Source of the DNA: DATEMK01 sp035275625
GTDB taxonomy: Bacteria; Bacteroidota; Bacteroidia; AKYH767-A; OLB10
Direction: 5' to 3'
Length of the DNA stretch: 8,975 bases
NCBI GenBank assembly: GCA_035275625.1
Contig: DATEMK010000142.1
Coordinates: forward strand, 1-8,975
Positions 1 through 6,009 of this stretch are shown one piece after another; position 1 is the first letter of the stretch, and each line of letters begins with the position of its first letter. The notes beneath the pieces were generated by a model. The model was not told the origin of the DNA, ran no database searches, and worked only from the letters and a program-made list of their open reading frames with translations. A program made the translations under genes and the position numbers.

Positions 1-1191
1 CGGACCCGTGGTATCAGAAACACAAGGTGATTGAAATAGTGAATCTATTCTCGTAATTTGAATGGTATCATAATTATTGATGGGATCAAAACCTGCATAC
101 TGAATAAAATTGTAATGGGAATAATTATCCTTTGCAAACCACATAGGGTAAACAGGATCATTAGAATTTCTGAATGAAAAATTATTCAATAAAACCCCAT
201 TCTGATCAATTTTTAAAACAGCATGATCGTTTATATAATTTCCGGAATCAATTAAGGCAGTGAATAAAACAACAGTACTGTCAACATCCAGAAAAGCATT
301 TATAACTCCATTTTTAACAGTTCCTGAAGAATAACTTTGAGACCAAAGCACGTTTCCATTTAAATTTATTTTAAAGCAAATGATCTCAGTTGTTGTGATA
401 TGATAACTGCTTCCGCAAATGAAGAGGGTGGTGTCAGGCATCAGGATCATTTTCCATGTTCCGTCAGAAGGTGAATCGGTCCAATTATTTACACTTAATT
501 GAATATATTTTTTATTCCAAATTAACTGGCCGTTGGGGTCAATTTTCATCACAAAGATGCTTCCGGGCTGCACACAGGTAAGCAAATAATAATTACCATC
601 AGGATATTCAATGAGTCCACTCGTATACTTGCTCTGGATATTGTATGCGGTGGGGGAAGTCGTATTAAAATATTCATGACCGAAAATGACCGAACCCGCT
701 GGAGATATTTTATAAAATTGCACTTCAGGATTGGATCCGGCCGCTCCGGATTGGCATCCGAGTACGGCATAATTGCTGTCAGAAGTCAGCAGCACGTTCG
801 TGATTGGGAAATTAAACTGAATATCCCAGATGATATTGCCACTCGTATCTGCTTTAAGCAAACTGCCGATGTCAGGATAATCTCCTTGCGTTGCAATCAC
901 CACGTGCTGGTTATGATCAAGTACGGCTGACCAGAAAACAGGAGGAATCATGGAATTTGAATATTCATACCGGTTTCCCCAAAGCATCGTTCCGCTAGTA
1001 TCAATTTTGCCAATGAATCCGGCAGCAGGATAATCACTTCCACCATAAAGAAAATAACCTTTATCAGGTAATTGAATCGTCTTTAAATAAACAGGAGGAA
1101 TTCCAAACTGGTATCCTTTGTTAAAAAAAGTTTGCGAAAAAGAAACATGCAATGCAAAAAAATAAATGAAGAAAGTCAGTTTAGTTTTCAT
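1..1191 (-). CDS. Exported beta-propeller-like repeat protein (partial, C-terminus off window)
   Basis: The minus strand is open from an ATG at 1191-1189 to the left edge, giving 397 codons with no stop; the C-terminus lies outside the window. The N-terminus (MKTKLTFFIYFFALHVSFSQ) looks like a signal peptide ending at SFSQ. The rest repeats a motif of the form (L/F/M)KIDxNGxxLW, seen as GKIDTSGTMLWG, LKADTSGNIIWD, MKIDPNGQLIWN, FKINLNGNVLWS and LKIDQNGVLLNN, each about 50-70 residues apart and separated by glycine- and aromatic-rich strands. This is the pattern of delta-60/PQQ-like beta-propeller proteins that are common and secreted in Bacteroidota. Many carry a C-terminal type IX secretion sorting domain, but that part is not visible here. 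The gene lies 99 bp downstream of the oxidoreductase on the same strand. Substrate and function are unknown; a surface or secreted role is inferred from the signal peptide and fold. Confidence 0.8.
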   Translation of the reverse strand, partial: MKTKLTFFIYFFALHVSFSQTFFNKGYQFGIPPVYLKTIQLPDKGYFLYGGSDYPAAGFIGKIDTSGTMLWGNRYEYSNSMIPPVFWSAVLDHNQHVVIATQGDYPDIGSLLKADTSGNIIWDIQFNFPITNVLLTSDSNYAVLGCQSGAAGSNPEVQFYKISPAGSVIFGHEYFNTTSPTAYNIQSKYTSGLIEYPDGNYYLLTCVQPGSIFVMKIDPNGQLIWNKKYIQLSVNNWTDSPSDGTWKMILMPDTTLFICGSSYHITTTEIICFKINLNGNVLWSQSYSSGTVKNGVINAFLDVDSTVVLFTALIDSGNYINDHAVLKIDQNGVLLNNFSFRNSNDPVYPMWFAKDNYSHYNFIQYAGFDPINNYDTIQITRIDSLFQSPCVSDTTGP

Positions 1192-1253
1192 AACCTTATC
1201 ATTTGAGAACATCAAACACAAAGGTCAGTCAAAATCTGATTGCAGACATAATA

Positions 1254-1272
1254 CTTAAATATGAAATTTAAG
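1254..1272 (-). terminator. Small AT-rich hairpin between the oxidoreductase and the exported protein gene
   Basis: CTTAAAT and ATTTAAG form a perfect 7-bp stem around a 5-nt loop, 19 bp past the stop codon of the oxidoreductase. All but one pair are A-T and no long T tract follows on the minus strand, so it is at best a weak terminator. The rest of the 99-bp spacer (1192-1290) shows no convincing promoter; the best partial -7 match, reading TGTGTTTG, is at 1220-1213. Confidence 0.25.
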
Positions 1273-1290
1273 AAAATAAATTAAGGACGG

Positions 1291-2346
1291 TTACATTGTA
1301 ATTCTGTTTACATTCACCTCGTTTTCGATTTCTCCTGAGTGAATAAGAAAATCCGCAAACTGCTTTGCAAAATAAGGAGCCAGCATAGCGCCTTTAGTTC
1401 CGAGCCCGTTAAAAATTCCGATATGAGGATAAACGGGATGCAAACCTATATACGGCCTTCTGTCCTGCGTGGAAGGCCGTATAGCTGCCCTGTGTTCAGT
1501 AATTTCATATTTCACATTCAAAAACTTTTTAAGAAATGTATCAATTTGTTTTTTACCTTTTTCAGATGCAATATCATTTTCAAAATCCCATTCATACGTT
1601 GCGCCAGCTTTGAAGTGATGATTCCCGGTTGGTAATATATACATTTCACGGTTCACTATATAATCCTGCGGAAGCTCTTCAGAAAAAATTTCCAGTATTT
1701 CACCTTTCACGGGAAGAAAAGGCAGCTTTGAAAAAAATGAATTATGTTTAACCCCATATCCTTCACAAAAAATTATTTTCGAAGCCGTATGCTTACCACG
1801 TTTTATCAAACCGTCTTCAAAAATTAATTGATCACTCGTTACAATCCCGCGCGAATAAGCATTTTTCGATTGAAAATAGTTCTGCAGCGACATCACCAGC
1901 TCTTCCATATCCACGTATCCTGAACCCTTAATTAAAATTCCGCCTGCATCCGCCTTGAAATATTTTTGAAGCATTCCGGCTCTTATTTCTTCTCCCAGGT
2001 ATTCTTCTAAACCCTGCTCACTGCTTCGTGCTGCCCAGTCATTCCTGTTTTTAACCGAAGTATATATTTCAAGGATCGGCACCTCATAAAATAATTTATT
2101 GCCCAGCTCTTTTTCAAGCTCACGGTATTTATTTTTCGCAAAAGGAATTAGCGTATCCGCTTTCCATTGTTTCACCATTCTTCTTCCCGTTACCGGATGC
2201 ATAATGCCTGCTCCTGTTTTCGAGGAATTTTCAGCAAGTTCAATATCCAGAATAAGAATTTTTTTTCCTGCTTTAATTAATTCATAGCCAAGCAGGCTTC
2301 CCGCTATTCCTTGCCCCACAATTATAAAATCAAAATTCACGGTCAC
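1291..2346 (-). CDS. FAD-dependent oxidoreductase (DAO/ThiO-like family)
   Basis: A 351-residue protein. The N-terminus holds the Rossmann FAD-binding motif (FDFIIVGQGIAGSLLGYEL, GxGxxG at about residues 11-16), followed by a strand ending in an acidic residue (ILILDIE). A GAGIMHPVTGRR segment follows near residues 45-57. The C-terminal part has HRAAIRPSTQDRRPYIG (about 285-301) and GLGTKGAMLAP, which match the FAD-contacting C-terminal motifs of the D-amino-acid oxidase, glycine oxidase and MnmC-C superfamily. It probably oxidises an amine or amino acid, but the substrate cannot be told. There is no ATG start. The candidates are GTG at 2346-2344, inside the first unit of the heptad array, and GTG at 2340-2338, just outside it; the second gives an MNFDFIIVGQG start that looks more like a normal family N-terminus. 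An in-frame TGA at 2352-2350 rules out a longer protein. The S4 gene lies upstream on the same strand, so co-transcription across the array is possible. Confidence 0.88.
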   Translation of the reverse strand: MTVNFDFIIVGQGIAGSLLGYELIKAGKKILILDIELAENSSKTGAGIMHPVTGRRMVKQWKADTLIPFAKNKYRELEKELGNKLFYEVPILEIYTSVKNRNDWAARSSEQGLEEYLGEEIRAGMLQKYFKADAGGILIKGSGYVDMEELVMSLQNYFQSKNAYSRGIVTSDQLIFEDGLIKRGKHTASKIIFCEGYGVKHNSFFSKLPFLPVKGEILEIFSEELPQDYIVNREMYILPTGNHHFKAGATYEWDFENDIASEKGKKQIDTFLKKFLNVKYEITEHRAAIRPSTQDRRPYIGLHPVYPHIGIFNGLGTKGAMLAPYFAKQFADFLIHSGEIENEVNVNRITM

Positions 2347-2830
2347 TGCTCATTGCTCATTGGACATTGGACATTGGTCATTGGTCATTGCTCACTGGTC
2401 ATTGCTCATTGGTCATTGGTCATTGCTCACTGGTCATTGCTCATTGGACATTGGTCATTGCTCATTGGTCATTGGTCATTGCTCACTGGTCATTGCTCAT
2501 TGGACATTGGTCATTGCTCATTGGACATTGGTCATTGCTCATTGGACATTGGTCATTGGTCACTGGTCATTGCTCATTGGTCACTGGTCATTGCTCATTG
2601 GACATTGGTCATTGCTCACTGGTCATTGGTCATTGGACATTGGTCATTGCTCACTGGTCATTGGTCATTGGTCATTGGACATTGGTCATTGCTCACTGGT
2701 CATTGGTCATTGGTCATTGGACATTGCTCACTGGTCATTGCTCATTGGACATTGCTCATTGGTCATTGGTCACTGGTCATTGGTCATTGGTCATTGCTCA
2801 CTGGTCATTGGTCATTGGTCATTGGTCATT
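2341..2830. repeat. 70-copy heptanucleotide tandem array (consensus GGTCATT)
   Basis: The 490 bp divide exactly into 70 units of 7 bp with no indel or stray base. Only five unit types occur: GGTCATT (35 copies), GCTCATT (12), GGACATT (11), GCTCACT (8) and GGTCACT (4). The array fills the whole spacer between the S4 gene and the oxidoreductase gene. Its last base is the first plus-strand base of the S4 stop codon (TGA, 2832-2830), and its first unit contains the GTG start of the oxidoreductase. All three plus-strand frames stay open through it, because 7 is not a multiple of 3 and no stop triplet occurs on that strand. This gives heptapeptide-like reading frames (SLVIGHW) that are almost certainly not genes. 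It is the only gene-free stretch over 300 bp in the window. Heptameric tandem repeats are known in cyanobacteria (STRR sequences); any function here is unknown. Confidence 0.97.
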
Positions 2831-3207
2831 CATTCCCATTCAAGAAAATCATCCAGCGCCCTCCGCTCCTTCTTAGTAGGCCGCCCTTCACCGGGAAAGC
2901 GATAGGAGCGTGCTGCCATTGCAAAAGTTTTCATTCGTTCAATCTCTTCAACAGGTGTCACCTCTTTGCAAAAATCAGGAACCAGCTTTGCAGACATTCT
3001 TTTATCTGATAAATCAATCACCAGGAATTGAAGCGTGAATGCTCCTTTGCGGATAGAAATTGTTTCACCTTTTTTCAATAACCTCGAAGCCTTTACAACC
3101 TGGTCATTAATAAAAACTTTTCCCTTTTCGCAATAATCAGCAGCCATCGTGCGCGTTTTAAAAATCCGCACAGCCCACAGCCATTTGTCAATTCTTACTT
3201 TCTCCAA
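2830..3207 (-). CDS. hslR: S4-domain RNA-binding protein, Hsp15-like
   Basis: About 125 residues. The N-terminus, VRIDKWLWAVRIFKTRTMAADYCEKGKVFIND, is the S4 RNA-binding domain in the form typical of Hsp15/HslR, which binds stalled 50S ribosomal subunits carrying nascent chains and helps recycle them. The C-terminal tail, GRPTKKERRALDDFLE, also matches the basic GRPxKKERR ending of that family, and the length is near the E. coli protein's 133 residues. No ATG or GTG start is available. Two TTG codons stand side by side (3210-3208 and 3207-3205), and I chose the second because it gives MEKVRIDKWLW. An in-frame TAA lies upstream at 3225-3223, inside the ACTTTAA repeat. The stop codon TGA (2832-2830) uses the last base of the 70-unit array and is followed at once by an ATG in that array. 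The gene is divergent from ychF. The family call is firm; the exact paralogue name is less certain. Confidence 0.85.
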   Translation of the reverse strand: MEKVRIDKWLWAVRIFKTRTMAADYCEKGKVFINDQVVKASRLLKKGETISIRKGAFTLQFLVIDLSDKRMSAKLVPDFCKEVTPVEEIERMKTFAMAARSYRFPGEGRPTKKERRALDDFLEWE

Positions 3208-3212
3208 CAAAA

Positions 3213-3245
3213 ACTTTAAACTTTAGACTTTAAACTTTAAACTTT
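3213..3245. repeat. Short heptad repeat (consensus ACTTTAA), about 4.7 units
   Basis: Units start at 3213, 3220, 3227, 3234 and 3241. Three read ACTTTAA, one ACTTTAG, and the last is cut short as ACTTT before a C run. The array lies between the divergent starts of the S4 gene and ychF, directly upstream of the ychF -7 box, where the -33 element would be expected. The unit sequence is unrelated to GGTCATT but has the same 7-bp period. Confidence 0.9.
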
Positions 3246-3249
3246 CCCC

Positions 3250-3257
3250 TACTTTTG
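3250..3257 (+). promoter_or_regulatory. -7 promoter box for ychF
   Basis: TACTTTTG matches the Bacteroidota -7 consensus TAnnTTTG exactly and lies 27 bp before the ychF ATG. That would place the transcription start near 3264 with a leader of about 20 nt. No TTTG -33 box is present at the usual spacing; that position falls inside the ACTTTAA repeat. Confidence 0.55.
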
Positions 3258-3284
3258 CGCCCTCAAATTTTAAGCAGCAAATTT

Positions 3285-4385
3285 ATGGGATTAAAATGTG
3301 GAATTGTGGGATTGCCGAATGTGGGTAAATCAACTTTGTTTAATTGTTTATCAAACGCAAAAGCGCAGGCAGCGAATTTTCCTTTTTGTACGATTGAACC
3401 AAACATTGGTGTGATCACCGTTCCCGATGAACGGTTGAATGTGCTCGAGAAATTAGTGAAGCCCCAGAAAGTAGTTCCCACAGTAGTTGAAATTGTTGAC
3501 ATTGCCGGGTTGGTCAAAGGCGCAAGCAAGGGCGAGGGTTTAGGAAACCAGTTCCTCGCCAACATCCGTGAAACAGATGCAATATTACATGTGATCCGTT
3601 GCTTTGATGATCCTAACGTAGTGCATGTTGATGGCTCTGTAAATCCTGTTCGCGACAAAGAAACCATTGATACCGAATTGCAGATAAAAGACCTTGATGC
3701 CATTGTTAAAAAAATGCAACGCATTGAAAAAGTTGCAAAAATCGGTGTGGACAAAGAAGCAAAGAAAGGGTATGATACACTGATGATTTATAAGAAGCAT
3801 CTCGAAAGCGGGCACTCTGCAAGAAGCGCTCCTGTTGCGATAGAAGATAAAAAACACATTGCAGATATTTTTTTACTCACCGATAAGCCTGTCATGTATG
3901 TGTGCAACGTGGATGAGAAATCTGTTTTGAATGGAAATAAATATGTGGATGCTGTAAAAGAAGCCGTTAAAAACGAAGATGCTGAAATTTTAATTATTGC
4001 CGCAGCTATCGAAGCAGAAATTGCACAGCTCGAAACTTTTGAAGAACGCCAGCTATTTTTAAATGATCTCGGATTGGATGATTCCGGGGTTTCAAAGCTG
4101 ATTAAAGCCGCTTACCACTTACTGCATCTGAAGACCTATTTCACTGCCGGGGAAAAAGAAGTCCGCGCGTGGACTATCACAAATGGCATGACCGCCCCGC
4201 AGGCAGCCGGTGTAATTCATACTGATTTTGAAAAAGGATTTATCCGCGCAGAGGTAATTGCCTATGATGATTTTGTAAAATATGGTTCAGAACAAGCCTG
4301 CAAAGATGTTGGTAAACTTTCTGTGGAAGGAAAAGAATACGTAGTGAATGACGGAGATGTGATGCATTTTCGCTTTAATGTTTGA
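3285..4385 (+). CDS. ychF: Redox-regulated, ribosome-binding ATPase YchF (OLA1 family)
   Basis: A 366-residue protein, the usual family length. It opens with MGLKCGIVGLPNVGKSTLFN, carrying the P-loop GLPNVGKS (G1). The switch segment FPFCTIEPN and the G3 motif DIAGLVKGASKGEGLGNQFL follow, and this DIAGLVxGA form is a YchF signature. The G4 position reads CNVDE rather than the guanine-specific NKxD, which fits the family's preference for ATP over GTP. A coiled-coil stretch follows at about residues 130-170. The C-terminal TGS-like domain ends in LKTYFTAGEKEVRAWTI, TAPQAAGVIHTDFEKGFIRAEV and DGDVMHFRFNV. The ATG at 3285 is chosen over the earlier in-frame codon at 3255, because 3255 falls within the -7 promoter box and would add ten residues not found in the family. 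YchF is a conserved cytoplasmic protein that binds ribosomes and is linked to stress responses. It stands alone on its strand. Confidence 0.97.
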   Translation: MGLKCGIVGLPNVGKSTLFNCLSNAKAQAANFPFCTIEPNIGVITVPDERLNVLEKLVKPQKVVPTVVEIVDIAGLVKGASKGEGLGNQFLANIRETDAILHVIRCFDDPNVVHVDGSVNPVRDKETIDTELQIKDLDAIVKKMQRIEKVAKIGVDKEAKKGYDTLMIYKKHLESGHSARSAPVAIEDKKHIADIFLLTDKPVMYVCNVDEKSVLNGNKYVDAVKEAVKNEDAEILIIAAAIEAEIAQLETFEERQLFLNDLGLDDSGVSKLIKAAYHLLHLKTYFTAGEKEVRAWTITNGMTAPQAAGVIHTDFEKGFIRAEVIAYDDFVKYGSEQACKDVGKLSVEGKEYVVNDGDVMHFRFNV

Positions 4386-4393
4386 AAAAAGCA

Positions 4394-4447
4394 GAGGACG
4401 GATGTCAGAAGTCAGACATCTTACATCCGGCCTCCGACTTCCGTTTT
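4394..4447 (+). terminator. Hairpin terminator after ychF, built from heptads
   Basis: GAGGACGGATGT (4394-4405) and ACATCCGGCCTC (4423-4434) pair over 12 positions with one mismatch around a 17-nt loop. A competing shorter stem is GATGTC with GACATC. The region is flanked by a run of A (4385-4390) and a run of T (4443-4447), so it could end transcription, although the T run sits several bases past the main stem. Six successive 7-bp blocks can also be read at 4400-4441, each ending in TC. Confidence 0.5.
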
Positions 4448-4468
4448 TGGTAACAGAATGATTTGAGC

Positions 4469-4508
4469 TTCCATTATTCCAACATTCCAACGTTCCATTA
4501 TTCCAACA
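4469..4508. repeat. Octanucleotide tandem repeat (TTCCAACA / TTCCATTA), 5 units
   Basis: Exactly five 8-bp units run without gaps: TTCCATTA, TTCCAACA, TTCCAACG, TTCCATTA and TTCCAACA. They share TTCCA and vary only in the last three bases. The array lies between the ychF terminator hairpin and the likely promoter of the outer-membrane protein gene. Confidence 0.9.
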
Positions 4509-4516
4509 ACTTATTC

Positions 4517-4524
4517 TAAATTTA
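4517..4524 (+). promoter_or_regulatory. Possible -7 box for the beta-barrel protein gene
   Basis: TAAATTTA matches 7 of 8 positions of the Bacteroidota -7 consensus TAnnTTTG. It sits 34 bp before the ATG at 4559 and 8 bp after the octamer repeat. The expected -33 position falls inside the octamer array and has no TTTG. Confidence 0.35.
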
Positions 4525-4558
4525 CGCCTTCATTTTAAATCATCCCTCACTTTCCTGA

Positions 4559-5305
4559 ATGAATTTTAAAAACATTAGTTTATTTATTTCCCTGGTCTTC
4601 GTATCATCAGTAAACTTTGCACAGGATAATATACTGACTGCAGGTATCCAGGTTAAACCGATATTCTCATCAAAATTTTTCGGAACCGGTGAACAAACTC
4701 TTACCGGTGACAGCAGCATAACATTTCAAACCAAACCCGGCTCTGGTTTTTGTGCGGGTATGGTCGTCAGGTACGGGATTACCAACCGCATTTCTTTTGA
4801 AACAGGAATTAATTATGTAAAAAGATCCTATACGCTTAATATTCACGACAGTCTTCTTCCGTTTTCCGGAACTTCAAAATACCGTATCATCAGTTACGAA
4901 ATTCCATTGTCAGGACTTGTATTTATTCAGTTAAGTGAAAAAATATTCATGGATGTTTCACTCGGAGTTTCGTTTGATTTTTTTCCTTCCAGTGTTCAAT
5001 CGCAAGATGATTATTTCAAACATTTAGGTACGCGCAGAGGTTGGATACATGAAAGTATTCTTGCAAATCTTGGTTATGAATACCGCACCGAAAAAAGCGG
5101 TTACTTTTATATTGGAGCTTCTTACCACCGCCCGTTTAAAGATATCTATTATTCCACAGTTACATACTATCGCAATAAAGATGATTACACTTCAGGACAG
5201 CAATTTTTACTTTCAGGAAATTACCTTACAATGGACCTGAGATATTTCTTTCATGAGGATCCATTGAAAAAACAAGCCCGTAAAAAGAAATCCAAACAGG
5301 AGTAG
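4559..5305 (+). CDS. Outer-membrane beta-barrel protein
   Basis: A 248-residue protein with a signal peptide (MNFKNISLFISLVFVSSVNFAQ, likely cut after FAQ). The mature part alternates polar and hydrophobic residues in amphipathic strands separated by turns, for example GMVVRYGITNRISFETGINYVKR, YEIPLSGLVFIQLSEKIFMDVSLGVSF, ILANLGYEYRTEKSGYFYIGASYHRP and LSGNYLTMDLRYFF. This pattern fits the PorT-like/OmpA-like 8- to 10-stranded barrels (outer membrane beta-barrel superfamily) of Bacteroidota. The last strand ends in aromatic residues at DLRYFF, and a basic tail (KKQARKKKSKQE) follows, which is an unusual extension beyond a closing strand. The gene lies 107 bp before the sigma factor gene on the same strand with no clear terminator between. 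It may therefore be co-transcribed with the sigma/anti-sigma pair, but its function and any link to that pair are inference. Confidence 0.75.
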   Translation: MNFKNISLFISLVFVSSVNFAQDNILTAGIQVKPIFSSKFFGTGEQTLTGDSSITFQTKPGSGFCAGMVVRYGITNRISFETGINYVKRSYTLNIHDSLLPFSGTSKYRIISYEIPLSGLVFIQLSEKIFMDVSLGVSFDFFPSSVQSQDDYFKHLGTRRGWIHESILANLGYEYRTEKSGYFYIGASYHRPFKDIYYSTVTYYRNKDDYTSGQQFLLSGNYLTMDLRYFFHEDPLKKQARKKKSKQE

Positions 5306-5412
5306 AGAACAGAGATTATTTTTCAACCGTAAACTTTATTTAATTTTTTTATGGAATTATTTCCCTGGTTGCATCTTAATAGAAAAATCATTTTCAGGAT
5401 TCAATTTTGAGT

Positions 5413-6009
5413 ATGTGGTTTATCAAAACAGGCAATAAAAACAAATCGGATGATGCCGGGATTATTTCGCTTTATAAAGAGACGGGAGATAATTTATATG
5501 TAGGGATTTTGTTTGAACGCTATTCACATCTTGCATTCGGAGTGTGCATGAAATATCTCAAAAATGAAGATGACAGCAAAGATGCCGTGCTGCAGATTTT
5601 TGAAAACATTATGAAAGATTTAAAACGGTTCAATATAAAATCATTCGCACCCTGGCTGCATAGCGTGGCAAAAAATCATTGCCTTATGCAGTTACGGAAA
5701 AAGCGCATGGTGTTCAATGACGAAAAAGGTGTGCAGCAGGCAGAAGCAACCTTGCTGACGATTCCTTCCAACATGGCTTTTATGAATGAAGATGTTACGG
5801 AAGAACATCTTAAAGGCCTGGATGCAGCCATTGAATCATTGAATGCCGAGCAGAACAAGTGCATTCGGTTATTTTACCTGCAGGAAAAAAGCTACCAGGA
5901 AGTTGCACTTCTTACAGGCTACAACATGAATGAAGTCAAAAGCCATATTCAAAATGGAAAACGTAATCTGAAAAATTACCTTGTCCGCAAACATTCAAAA
6001 GTTGAATAA
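5413..6009 (+). CDS. ECF-type RNA polymerase sigma factor
   Basis: 198 residues from the ATG at 5413; a TTG two codons earlier is a less likely start. Region 2 spans about residues 33-98, with LFERYSHLAFGVCMKYLKN, the DDSKDAVLQIFENI core helix and the DNA-contacting FAPWLHSVAKNHCLMQLRKKR. A short acidic linker follows. Region 4 (about 134-191) has LDAAIESLNAEQNKCIRLFYLQEKSYQEVA and the helix-turn-helix GYNMNEVKSHIQNGKRNLKNYL. Regions 1 and 3 are absent, which defines the extracytoplasmic-function group. It would direct RNA polymerase to a small set of genes in response to an envelope or stress signal. Its last codons overlap the start of the membrane anti-sigma gene, which is the classic arrangement for such a regulator. 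The 101-bp spacer before the upstream TTG (5306-5406) shows no convincing promoter or hairpin. Confidence 0.92.
   Translation: MWFIKTGNKNKSDDAGIISLYKETGDNLYVGILFERYSHLAFGVCMKYLKNEDDSKDAVLQIFENIMKDLKRFNIKSFAPWLHSVAKNHCLMQLRKKRMVFNDEKGVQQAEATLLTIPSNMAFMNEDVTEEHLKGLDAAIESLNAEQNKCIRLFYLQEKSYQEVALLTGYNMNEVKSHIQNGKRNLKNYLVRKHSKVE

Noticed and set aside
676..930. Plus-strand ORF of 84 codons
   Set aside because: It lies antisense inside the exported repeat protein gene, which has a signal peptide and clear internal repeats on the other strand.
2341..2830. CRISPR array
   Set aside because: Units are 7 bp with no spacers between them, and no cas gene is nearby.
2311..3009. Three long plus-strand frames over the heptad array encoding SLVIGHW-type peptides (2311-3009, 2360-2905, 2367-2876)
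   Set aside because: They are open only because the 7-bp unit has no stop triplet on that strand. They begin with TTG, run antisense into both neighbouring genes, and differ only by frame.
3263..3754. Minus-strand ORF of 163 codons
   Set aside because: It is antisense to ychF, whose motifs are unmistakable, and has no family features of its own.
4287..4490. Minus-strand ORF containing MECWNNG and CLTSDIR segments
   Set aside because: These peptides come from translating the octamer and heptad repeats and the ychF 3' end; there is no sign of a real gene.
5306..5406. Promoter or terminator between the barrel protein and sigma factor genes
   Set aside because: No TAnnTTTG box at proper spacing to a TTTG and no stable hairpin could be found by eye, so nothing is annotated.
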